A stretch of 64,000 bases of DNA from Rotaria sp. Silwood1 (lineage: Eukaryota; Rotifera; Eurotatoria; Philodinida; Philodinidae). Numbering within the stretch: position 1 is the stretch's first letter; every line of letters begins with the position of its first letter. The position numbers and the translations under genes are program-made. The stretch spans positions 821,831-885,830 of the forward strand of contig CAJNOP010000061.1 of assembly GCA_905250075.1 (NCBI GenBank). Reading direction: 5' to 3'. Below, piece after piece: positions 1 to 10,900 of the stretch. The notes beneath the pieces were generated by a model, which saw only the letters and a list, made by a program, of their open reading frames with translations, ran no database searches and had not been told where the DNA came from.

Positions 1-3000
1 AGGTGTAACATTAGCTATTGAACTTGTATTTGTTTTAGATTTATCATTTTTTTTAGGTATTATATTATCTGAAGATTTAGTATTTGTTGAAGATGATGGT
101 ATTATTGATGTTTCTACCATTGAAGTTGATGTTTGTTTTGCTGAAACAGTTCCAAATGATGCCACTGAAATGAGTTATATTAAAAACGTGTATATTTATG
201 AATAGTTTTGTTTGTTAGATGAATTTCATTAATTTATGTAATCGAAATATTAAAAGAAACTCATGGAAAATTACTGATAAAATTAGAATATTTTTCTAAA
301 CAAAACTAAGAGTATAATAGTAATCATTTGTCGATAGAATAAAATCCTAATTGGAAATATCTATGCACAATATGTCTAGTTTATTGTCAATCATTGATGA
401 GTTATTGGGTAGAGTAAAAAATTATAAGCTAGAATCAGAATTGTTATGTTGCTGTTAATTATAAATCTACAAATTTTTTTTTCTGACTTAAATTTAGTGC
501 ATTGAGATTAAAGGTTTCGTAGAAGTTTTCATGTAGTTCAAATGTATACTTTAATCAAAACTGCTTATTCTTTTTACGTGTTACAAGATACAACCGTAAT
601 CGATTACATTCTAAATACTGCGACTCGAAAAAATCGTGTTTTTTTGAATAAGGTTCATAGTATTAAATTGTTTTGAGCTCTAATTTATTACAATTCGTAC
701 CATGATAGATAATAGAATTCTTTACGACGTGATAAAGCTAACACTATTTCCAAATTTTCATCTGGAAAAGTGATGAATACTAAAAAGAAATAATATTGCT
801 TGTCAGGAAACATCTTCAAATATTTTCTTTTGACTTCATTGGATTTTTTCCAATAGGTATTGCATAATGTTCTAGTGAAGATGCAAAAAGGATTTGAATA
901 CATATTGAGACTTGGTAAAGCTAATCAAGTTTTAATTTTTCCATTTATCAAATGCTCCGTAAGACTCCAAGATTTCGAACGAGGCATGTTTATTAATTTT
1001 GTTTTGAAACTATCTCAATTTGAAGAATTTCAAACTTTTAAGGCTTCGTACTTATGGATTATGAGCTTTTTGAAAATAGACGCTTTTCGGTTCGTAATCA
1101 ATATTGCAGAAAATGTTTCAAAAGTTTGTGTCTTAACGATAGAAAGTCTTCAAACTCTGAAATTTTTCATCTAAGCTACTGTATGTGAGATCTTCTAATT
1201 GAGGTAGTTTCAAGATAACACTCAAAAACAAGGTTTTTCTGAAAATGTCGAGTCCTATAGGAATCTCTGGTTAATAGATATATTAAAAATTCATTAGTTC
1301 GGACAAGTCTCAATAGGACATCAGATCTTTTGAATGCTTTCACTAGAATACTATGTAGAACATATTGAAAAATCGTTGACATCAAAAGAGAACATCTAAG
1401 ACAGCTAGCTCGTTCGTACAAACAATATTTTTTATTTCTTGAAATATTTGCTCACGGCGAACTAACCATAAGTCAGATAAAAATGGCAAGCATACATTTA
1501 GACGGAGCATAAGATTCTGGTTCTAATTGACGACATTTGATATCGTTCAATGAAATATAATTATTGAAAAAAATGAGCAAATATATTTACTAACACTTTA
1601 TTTTGGTGTTTTGTACAAACGTCGATTATTACCACCATCAAAAATTGGTTTTAACTCAATTAATTTTAAGCCAAAAAATGTTGTCAATATATAGTTAGAG
1701 AGATTATGAAATTTTGATTTTATTCAATTACTTATCATTTTTCACAATGACTTATATGTAAATGAAAACTGTCCAGACATATTGTGCAAAAACGTTTACA
1801 ACAGAAATTCATATGAAGTCATTCTACATGCGCATATGAAGAGAAAAATTAAAAAATTTGAATTTTGAAGTATCCAATACTCAAAAAACCATTTTGAGTT
1901 TCATGAATCAAACATCATTTTGAAGTATTTTTCTTTCATAAAGTTTTAACGATTTGTAAAGTTTGAATCTCGGATACAAACATCTATTAACCTATATTAG
2001 GATAGAAAAGTTCAGAGTTATTCACGGAACTATCCATAAAATTCTACAAGATTGGTTTCATAACATTTAACTATTTAACTTTAAAGTCAATAAAATCTGA
2101 TCGAATCGATTGTTTCTTATCGATAAATATACTTTATTTCAGTTTTTTTTTCTAATCGAGCCTATTTTTTGTGAAACAAGATCTAGTAAAAGTGTTCAAG
2201 TAAAGAAGCAAAAGCTTGAACCCACCTTTGGAGTCCGACGGATCCAAATCCAGCTTATTTAGCGGTTTTCTGACTCGTGCACGACCGTGTTGAAGATCAA
2301 CTTGATGGTCTTTATCCACCTTCCCATTTTCTCTCACACATCATGCCAGGTATTGCTGATACATAGTCAAAGACCATATCTCAATAACATCTCGGCTTAA
2401 TATGTGAACTATTTATTGCACTTCAAGAAGACTAAGTAAAAGAATAATGCAACTACATAGTGTTTCACAGTTTAATCCAGCAATGAGTATATTAATATCT
2501 TTTATTATTACTAAGAAAAACTACCTTCATTATTATCTGTTGTTGATGATGGTGATGCTTTTGTATTAGTATTATCTGTTGTTGTAGTCCATGTAGCATC
2601 ATCTTGATATTTGAATATATCATTGTGTACATAATATTTTTGTTTAGCATTCACTGTTGGTGCAAGAACAAATGTTTGAACAAAACGTTTCATCGTTGGT
2701 ATTTGATTATCTGCTACCGGTGATGAAGATATTTCTCCACAAACTTGTACAACAACTGATGAACCAACAGTTGAATGACAATCAACTTGACGAATTTTAA
2801 CATGACGTTGTTTTAATGATAATTCTTCAATACGTTTTGCTATATTTTCAATTCCAGTAATAGTTTTACTTGGATCATCATGCATAAATGTTGATGATGA
2901 TGAATAAAATCGATGTAAAGATTCTGGATGTTCATGAAGAAGACGATAATATTGAACAACAAATGCTTTACCAATTTGTTGTGGTGATATATCACTTGAA

Positions 3001-3038
3001 TTGATTGTTGTTGATGGTGATGATGTCATTCTTACCAT
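1..3038 (-). CDS. G3BP/rasputin-like protein, 5' part (partial)
   Basis: Predicted stress-granule RNA-binding protein of the G3BP family; in animals it nucleates stress granules through an NTF2-like dimer. Exon 1 (3038..2525) encodes about 171 residues. Residues 20-150 match the G3BP NTF2-like domain, with QYYRLLHEHPESLHRFY, HVKIRQVDCHST and KYYVHNDIFKYQDD; the Phe of HRFY, part of the peptide-binding pocket in known G3BPs, is kept. A short Thr/Ser tail follows. The open frame ends at 2511, but a donor (GAAG/GTAG) at 2525 leaves one base, and an acceptor (ttcag) gives an exon at 164..1 that begins with two bases, so the phases agree and make Val. That second exon is Ser/Thr/Lys-rich, like the linker of G3BP. 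The RRM and RGG parts would lie beyond the window edge. The NTF2 assignment is firm; the link to the 164..1 exon across a 2.36-kb intron is inference. Confidence 0.85.
165..2524 (-). other. Large intron of the G3BP-like gene
   Basis: AT-rich sequence with no gene I can support. Scattered short open frames on both strands (around 690-1420) have no recognisable domain. A GC-richer patch at about 2190-2345 has an open minus-strand frame of 61 codons without an obvious family and may be a decayed insert. Intron status depends on the inferred 2525/164 splice. Confidence 0.5.
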
Positions 3039-3555
3039 TATATAATTAACAATATAGAAGATTAAATAATTATGTTGGATGAATTATCGAGAAAAACATT
3101 TAGAATATCTAAAAAATAAATAAAACCAATAAATTCATCTGAATGTTTGGATTTATCTTGTTTAAAATTTTCGATTTTTCTTTTATTTCAAAAGTTAACT
3201 AATGATAATATTATTTATATGGTATAGTTAAACGATGACTTCTGTTTGATTTACTTAGTTGATGATATTTTGTATAATATAAACTTTCAATAATCTTTCG
3301 TTTCATTTTCACGATCAATCAAATCGAAACAAACAAATAATTCTTGGATTTATCTTCTTTTAAATAACGATCAAATTGATCAGCATATTTTTAATTTAAT
3401 TAAACAACAAATATATTGTTGTCTATCTAAAATAAAAATTTTATTTTCATATATAATATTATTTAACGTCTTTATAAGACACTTTATCCCAGAATATTTT
3501 ATTAAATATAATCAAAAAAAAAAAATCATAATCATGATAAAAATAAAAATATTTC
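3039..3555. other. Intergenic, with 20-bp inverted repeat at its left end
   Basis: AT-rich spacer between the 5' end of the G3BP-like gene and the 3' end of the first PH-SH2 gene, both on the minus strand. It should hold the G3BP promoter and the 3' UTR of the upstream gene. No other gene seen. Confidence 0.6.
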
Positions 3556-3581
3556 TCAATGATTTTTATTTTTATCATGAT
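3531..3581. repeat. Perfect 20-bp inverted repeat around the stop codon of a PH-SH2 gene
   Basis: Bases 3531-3550 are exactly complementary, in reverse, to 3562-3581, with an 11-nt loop. On the minus-strand transcript the right arm codes for the last residues of the upstream adaptor protein, the stop codon (3558..3556) sits in the loop, and the other arm is 3' UTR. It could form a stable AU-rich hairpin near the 3' end. Confidence 0.85.
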
Positions 3582-6500
3582 ATTCATTGATAAAATATTT
3601 ATAAGGATTTTTTAGATAAACATTATTATTTGTAGACATCGGTAATGGATTTGTTTTATAATATTCACAAAGATGAATCATATCGACAAAATTTTTTGAA
3701 TCTTTTTGTGCTAAACTATATTCATTTTTCTATGAAGAAAATAATAATTATTATTTAATATTAAAAGAAATCATTTTACTCGTGTCGATAATTGATATAT
3801 TGGAAAACATCGAATGTCATTAAATTGATAATACAAACATAATGTCTAGAACATATAATTAATGTTTAATAAATGTGATATTTAGCTGAAGATCATTTTT
3901 CTAATCAAAATTCAATATCTTAGATTTTTGAATCCTTTTTAAAGACTAGAATATAAAATTCTATAGGTTACTTTTGTCGAAGTCCTTAATTTTTGAATAA
4001 TTCACGAATGATAGACAGATCTTGAGAAACATCGATGTAGTTTTGTCAGCTAATCTCAAATATGTTATTACTTTTGCTTGCATAGATATAAAAAATTTAA
4101 GAAATACAAAATAAATGAAACTAATTTGGAGCTAGAGTAACTATGAAGTCATATTGACACTTTTTAATCTATAGATGTTTTCCTGGAATAGTTTAATTAT
4201 TAGACTTTTGCATGATTACAGTAAACATTAAACAGAGGAGATAAATGTAGAATAGACGATCCTTAATACTTCATCCTTATATTTATGTAAATAATAAAAA
4301 GACATTTTAGGATATCTGATGTAACTTTGAAGTTATAATAAGATTCCTTACCTAAGTTTTGAATATGGATGAATATCGTTTATGTACTCTCAATGATATC
4401 CTTATGTATCCTCATTCACATACTCACTCTCTTAAATGGGACCAGTTTTGGCTCTGCGTCTCGTGCAGATGGTTTAGACGCATCATTATTACCAGAATGC
4501 ATCGAAGTCAATGCAATTTTGTCAGTTTTAACAGACTTAAAATATGTTCATCCTCTTTAATACAATGCAACACTTTCAAAAAAAAACTGGTGATAGTTGT
4601 CACATGCGAATAAATTATGTTTTGATTACTTCAATCCATTTTCTCTAATATTGAAATAAAAAAAGATAAACATTGTTATATGAAAAAAGTTCTCTTTTAT
4701 TTGATATATTTGTTGTCTATTCAAGTATTTTCCAGTCTACAGAAGCAGTTGTTCTATGCTACTGAATATCAACAAGGAAAATTGTCTGTCATTGGATGCC
4801 AAGAACAGAAGTATAGGAATGGCAAAAACGCATAAACCATTAAATCACATTTTTCAATAGAATGATATACAAACTGCAACGTGACCTGCTTACATTTCTA
4901 TCTCAATCCCTTTCTTTTCTCAAACAAATTTTCTCTTCTATATTAGACTCGCTAAACATGCCATTTTTTTAATTGACAATCTTGTAATTTAACAATGACA
5001 TGGCATAGAAATATAAAATTTGGCTTGGATATGAATACTGATGAATGAAATTAAATTAAAAAAAACATTTTAAAATCATTCGATCGAAACGAAACTTCTA
5101 ACGTAGATACTCGGAAACATCAATGGTACAACAACATTACAATTTACTCATGTATTGAAGTTACAAAAAGTTTTTTTTTGAATGCTTACATAATCATGAT
5201 TACTGGTACTTGATTTTTTTGATTGAGGTCGAATAAGAAAGGTACCATATTCATTAGTTCTAGCAAGAATACTTGCAAAAAAAAAATATATATACTAATA
5301 AATTTAAAATTGAAAGATTTTTTTTCTCGATCACTCACCTTGGATAATCATTATTTTTATTTCGATAAAAAATGCTATTCCACATAAGTCTCTAATGGTT
5401 ATTTATATCATTTATTTTAGAAAAATATCATTAGTTTTGTTTTTACTTTTTCTTGAAAAGGATTTGAGTTATCATTTGAACATAATTCAATACCAGATAA
5501 CTGATGGTTTTTATTTTCATTAATAGAAGATTGAGTATGTTCAAGTTGTTCAGCTTTTGAAGAAGATGATAATTCAAAATCAGACGGAGCTGTTGGACAG
5601 CTTAGATATTGCTCTAAATTTCATATAATTCAATATAAAAAGAAAACACACAAATAGAACAATATATACGGTCACTATGACAAATATTTCTTGTTATGTA
5701 ATCTTGACGAGAACTAAAATAAATTGTTTATCGTTTTTGATGAACATTTTCCAAATCGTTTGACTTACGCATCTATAAAGCATAATGTTTTGCTTTCTTT
5801 TATATATATAAATAGAAAAATCAGCTTACTACGACCGACTCTTGGATTAGAAGATTCTCCACCTTTGAATAGAAAATATTTAAATAAAACTTTAATCAAA
5901 TGACATAAGATAAATTTAGCAATATGATCAGAAATCAATTTAAGCAAAAAAAAACAAGAGAACTCCTTCCTTTTTATAATATACAAATTCAAACAACTCG
6001 TTATTTCATTACCATTTTCACTAGATGTTGGTAATAAACTGGTAAAACAATAGAATAGAAAAAAAGAAACGAAAAATTTCCTTAAATTTACTATAAATAA
6101 TCCACTGGTAATGTTTCTGATTTAGATTTGGGAAAAATATTCTTTAATATTCGCACCCATATCTAAAACATATTCTACGAAGAAAATAAAATTTGTCTTT
6201 CAAAATTTACTTGTCGTTCGAAATTATCTTTTGCACCAAATATTTCAGTTTGATTTTCTTGATTAATAAATTTTAATTCAAATAAAAAATATTTCGGTGC
6301 TGGTTCTATAATTCGATTACATCGATCATAAATTCTAATAAAAATAATTTATTTAATAAACAAAAAGAAAATTTCATTTTATAATTACTGTGTTGTTTGA
6401 TCTATTTCAAAAAAATATGATGGAGATTTATTTTCATTAGAATATAGATATAATACAATTTTATACTCGAAAGTTTCAATGGGTATTCGAGTTAATACAA

Positions 6501-6791
6501 TAAGATAAGTTTCAACTAAAATAAAAACAATTTTTATTTATTGCAAAAGAAAATAAAAACATACATTGTGAATCACCACGAATTTTTGTATTATATAAAT
6601 ATTTTAAATGACTTTGATGAATAATCCATTCCGTTTGAATATGTTGATATTTATATGATGTATATTCGATTGGAGATTTTGATTTATTAAATATTTTTCG
6701 AAAATTCAATTTCGATAATACTATTTTATTGTTATCATCTAAATAAAACTAACTTTTTATTTGTTTAATATATTTTTACTTTTATACTCAT
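3556..6791 (-). CDS. PH-SH2 adaptor protein, copy 1 (SH3BP2-like layout)
   Basis: Predicted cytoplasmic signalling adaptor of 366 residues that binds membrane lipid through a PH domain and phosphotyrosine through an SH2 domain. Twelve phase-consistent exons: 6791..6788, 6738..6565, 6515..6389, 6334..6211, 6162..6092, 6038..6013, 5862..5830, 5613..5447, 5391..5339, 5271..5190, 3845..3780, 3729..3556. PH domain about residues 25-155, ending with the usual helix Trp (ERQIWVRILKNIF). A polar linker of about 85 residues follows. The SH2 domain begins at W246 and runs to about 345, with the FLVR-type motif GTFLIRP, so the phosphate-binding Arg274 is kept, and a C-terminal MIHLCEYYKTNPLP. PH then linker then SH2 is the order of SH3BP2; the linker is much shorter, so orthology is unsure. 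The first coding exon is only ATGA. The intron 5189..3846 is about 1.3 kb where the paralog has 65 nt. Confidence 0.85.
3846..5189 (-). other. Enlarged intron of PH-SH2 copy 1
   Basis: 1344-nt intron between the two halves of the SH2 domain. The matching intron in copy 2 is 8334..8270. Small open frames at 4359-4613 on the plus strand have no recognisable domain. I saw no clear transposon ends here. Confidence 0.6.
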
Positions 6792-7960
6792 TTGACTTGA
6801 ACAACACAAAGTTATCTAAAAGATCAAATAAATAGTATCATAGGATTTGTAAAAAACAAAAAAAAACTTAAATGAAATATTATTTTTCTTTTTCGAAATG
6901 ATCTTGATTTGATAAAGATCTATTTCAGAATTTATTCGTATTTTATATAAAAAGTTATTCTTCATTATTCTTTTTTCAATTAATTAGATCGATGACGAAC
7001 ACTCTTTTTCTTTTGAATCATGTTCTTATTGATATGGTTTATAAGATAAAAAGTGAAGAAATTCAGTTTATTATTTGAAAAGAATGAATTGAACAATACT
7101 CTACTTTCGTAGTCTAAGCAATATTCTAGATCAAATCAATGTCAAGTTTTTTTTTTACACATTTGAAGTATATCTCAAACTATTTAAATTTCTACACTAA
7201 TATCACTAAATATACAAAAGATTTTCGTTTTGAATATAAATCAATCATTAAAGATTCTATAAACTACAACATTTAACTTTTCCATTAATCTATTTAAAAT
7301 GATACTATTTAACTTTCAGAAGAAAAGAAAACTACCGAGACGTAAATGTATCTTATATAACACAACATTCTTAAAGGATTTCATGATGTACTCAAGTTTC
7401 AGAGAATGTGAGAAAAGTATAGAGACTTTCATCAATGCATTCATCCTCTAAGAAAAAGTATCTATTAACATCAAATAAATTAAGTATGACGTGATGAATA
7501 GAATAATTTAACTATACAAAACGATATCGTTATGAGCAAAATAAATAAGCTCAGAGATCGATGAAGATTATTTAAAAAAAACATTTTTCTTTTAATAAAA
7601 GAAATAATTTTATTTCGAAAAAAACAAAAAACTTCTTTAACTATTTCATATCACTTTCATAACAAACTAAAATAAAAATAAAAAACTGCTGTAGAATCTA
7701 CAAATTAATTATTATTACCACGTTTTGTTTATTATCGTTCTTCATAATATTAATACAGAACGAAAAAAATAAAACAAAAAATGTTATATTCTAGAAACAG
7801 TCATTTTCATCTAATATGATTCAAAGTTATTTCATTATTTTTTTTTTTTTAATATTATTAATAAAATTAATTTACCTTAATTTAATTACAGTGTAAAGAA
7901 TAGAAAAAAAAACAACGAAACATTTTCATCGATTTATTTTTATTTTTTTTTTCACTGTCT
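6792..7960. other. Intergenic between the two PH-SH2 genes
   Basis: AT-rich spacer of about 1.2 kb, with long A and T runs (for example around 7835-7852). It should contain the promoter of copy 1 and the 3' UTR of copy 2. No gene or element recognised. Confidence 0.6.
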
Positions 7961-10900
7961 TTAAAATTTATTTCTTTGATTATATTCATAATAAGTATAT
8001 GGCCATTTGAGATAAATATTTTCAACAGTATTTTGTGTTGAATCAATTCGTAAAGTTGAACGTGGTAATTGATGATTTGTATAATATTGACAAAGATCAG
8101 GAATAGTAAAAAAACATGGTTGACTATTATTGCCTACTAAACTATATTTATCATTCTAAATATTATAAATTAGTTAATTTGATATTTAAAAAAAAATTTT
8201 TTAAGAAATTACCTCTAAAACTAAGATTTTATATTTTATTATTTCTCCATATGCATAAATATTTAATGTCTGAAAAAATAAAAAAATCTTTGTTTGTTTT
8301 TTTTCGTTTTAAGTTTTTAATGTATATGACATACATAATCATGATAATTTGAATTAGTTTTCAGAGAATGAGGTCGAACAAGAAAAGCTCCAATTTGAGA
8401 AATTTTATTCAGAATACTTGATGGTTATTTTTTAAGAAAAAAAAAATACATATATAAAAAATAAATTTTTTATTTTGAAAAATATTTACTGTGCATGATC
8501 ATTAAATTCGTTAGCATAAAAGATATCATCCCATGTAAATGACTAAATTAAAAAATCAAAAAAAAAAAAACATATTTTATAAAATTTTTATTTTTTTTTA
8601 CTTGATTATCTAATGATGTTGAAAAATCTTCTTCTGTTTTTATGTCAAAATTTGATTGAGACTTTATATTTCTTTTATTATGTTCGTTAATAAAACATTG
8701 TGGAATTTTTGTTACTGAGAGATAAATATTATCCGTTGTTTGAGAACTATGAGAATGATGATATTGTTGTATTTCTCTTTGATTATTTTCATTTGAATTT
8801 ATATATCTTTCGTTTGGTATTGGAGGTGGAGGACGATGATGTAAAATAGATGTACTTCTTGATTTAGATAAAGTTGGACGTCGTTCTAAATTCAAATAGT
8901 GCAATATTTATGTTTATGTTAGATGTATTTCATTTAGAATAATTGTAATCATTAAATTGAGAAAAATTTATTTTAATTATAGTCTTAATTTGTTCTGAAC
9001 TGTCTGATCTTATTTTTTTGTGAATCAAAAATATAAAGTTTAAAAAACCTTAGAAAACTCTTATTGATTAAAAATTATAATACTGCGATTTATACATTAT
9101 TAGTTCAATTAATTTAAATAGTAGATTGATCATTAATTCATCGAATAAAAATCATCATCACGAAGAATTTATACCTTTTTTTTTGTAGATTATGTTTTAG
9201 ATTTTAATCATTTATTTGATTAAAATAATATGATCTATAGAAATAAATGATGATTATAGTCTTTCAAGTTTGATGTCAATGGACGAATTCAAATTCGAAA
9301 ATTTTTAAATTAATCGATTCGAAATCTTTATAAATATCGATTCCTTCTATGATTAAGTAGTAGCGTAACCAGAGAGTGGCCAGGTGGGGCTAAGCCTCAC
9401 CACCGAGCGAAGCTGGGTCAGCTAAACACTTTTACGAGCCCTTTCACCGTTAAAATCCTGGTTTCGCCACTATGATTGAGTCATTTTATCAAATGATTAT
9501 ATCATCTATCTTAGAGTTCAACAAGCGATATAAATTCACACCAGAACTTAGCATAGGATAGGACCCTTCTGATTTTATGATGTAAGCAAAAATTTTGTTC
9601 TTCATTTTTAGATAAGTTTGTCTATCAATAAAGTCCAAATACTTCACTGTAATTTATCAATGAAGTACGCTGAGGTACGAAATTTTCGCTATTTGCTCGT
9701 TATCTGTCCTACGGGACAAAGAGAACCTAAAGTTTTTTTTTTTTAATCGTTCCTGTGCCTTAATGAGACAAGGACGAGATAGGACGCATAAATTCGTTCT
9801 ATGTTCTTATCTATTTTACTGAAAGTTAAATGAAACGATGTCATAGCGAATAAATAAACTGTCGATTATAAGTTCAAGGTCGACTTATGCACTTAATTTG
9901 AATAAGACATGTTAAGCAACAACTTTGGAGTATAATTAGTTCTTAAAAAAAACAAAAATATGAACTTATCTTAATTCATAACAATTAGACAAGATCATGT
10001 TTTATTTTTTTTTATATTATTTTCATATGAATAATTATTAAAGAATAAATTCAAGTTATGTATAAGTGAATTGAAATAACTCTAGTGAAAGATGACTCAT
10101 ATATTTCTTATCGGTTTTTTAAAATAAAACATGAAAAATAGGAATGTTATTTGTTCTATCTCATAAGGACCGAACGAAGAAGTTGATCTAGACACATACA
10201 CCGTTTTCTGATAATCGGTACATTTTAAATGAATCATTATATGATGTAGAGTTAGTCAAGATGTTCTGAAAATATTTTCTAATGAAATTTTATCTAGTCT
10301 TATTTTTTTATTCATATTCAATCACATGATTTTTGTTTCGTAATCTTAAAATTTGATGCATAGAAGTAAATCTGTACACTCTTCAAATACTATCTATTCA
10401 AATTACATATTCAATGTTTTATGGAAATAAATTATTAGATTTTTCTTTAACTAATTTATTACCTTCTTCTATATGATATTCATTATTTATTATCCGATGA
10501 GTTGAACTGAATATAATTTTTTTTCAACTAATTGTTCAACAAATAGATTCAACTTACTCTGTAAACAAAAAAAAACAAAAATAGAAAGAAAAAAAAAGTA
10601 TAAATCTAATTTACTCGATGCAAATGGTTCATAAACAGAAGTTACATCACTATTAATATGATCTAAAAAGAAAAAGATCAATATATGAGAACAAAGAAAA
10701 ATAACTTTTAGAAAAAATCCAATCAATAAAATTGAAAAACCAAAAACGAGCAGAGCTAATCGTGTTTTTTTTTGTTCAAGTTCTTATTTACAAAAAATAC
10801 CTATTTTATGTAAATCTTCTTTCCAATTTTGTCTCAGATCTGGATGAATAATATGTAAACTTGACCGAACACAACAGATAAATATTAAAAATTTTCTTTT

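Noticed and set aside
1-200. Plus-strand frame through the first 200 bases
   Set aside because: The minus reading has a good acceptor, Ser/Thr-rich linker content and the right phase for the G3BP exon, so the plus frame is taken as its shadow.
688-1421. Overlapping open frames on both strands, with a faint resemblance to F-box/LRR-type proteins of bdelloids
   Set aside because: The resemblance is loose, stops break each frame, and no splice pairs join them. Kept only as intron sequence.
4359-4613. 84-codon plus-strand frame in the PH-SH2 copy 1 intron
   Set aside because: Overlaps a second frame, no domain, and lies antisense within a well-bounded intron.
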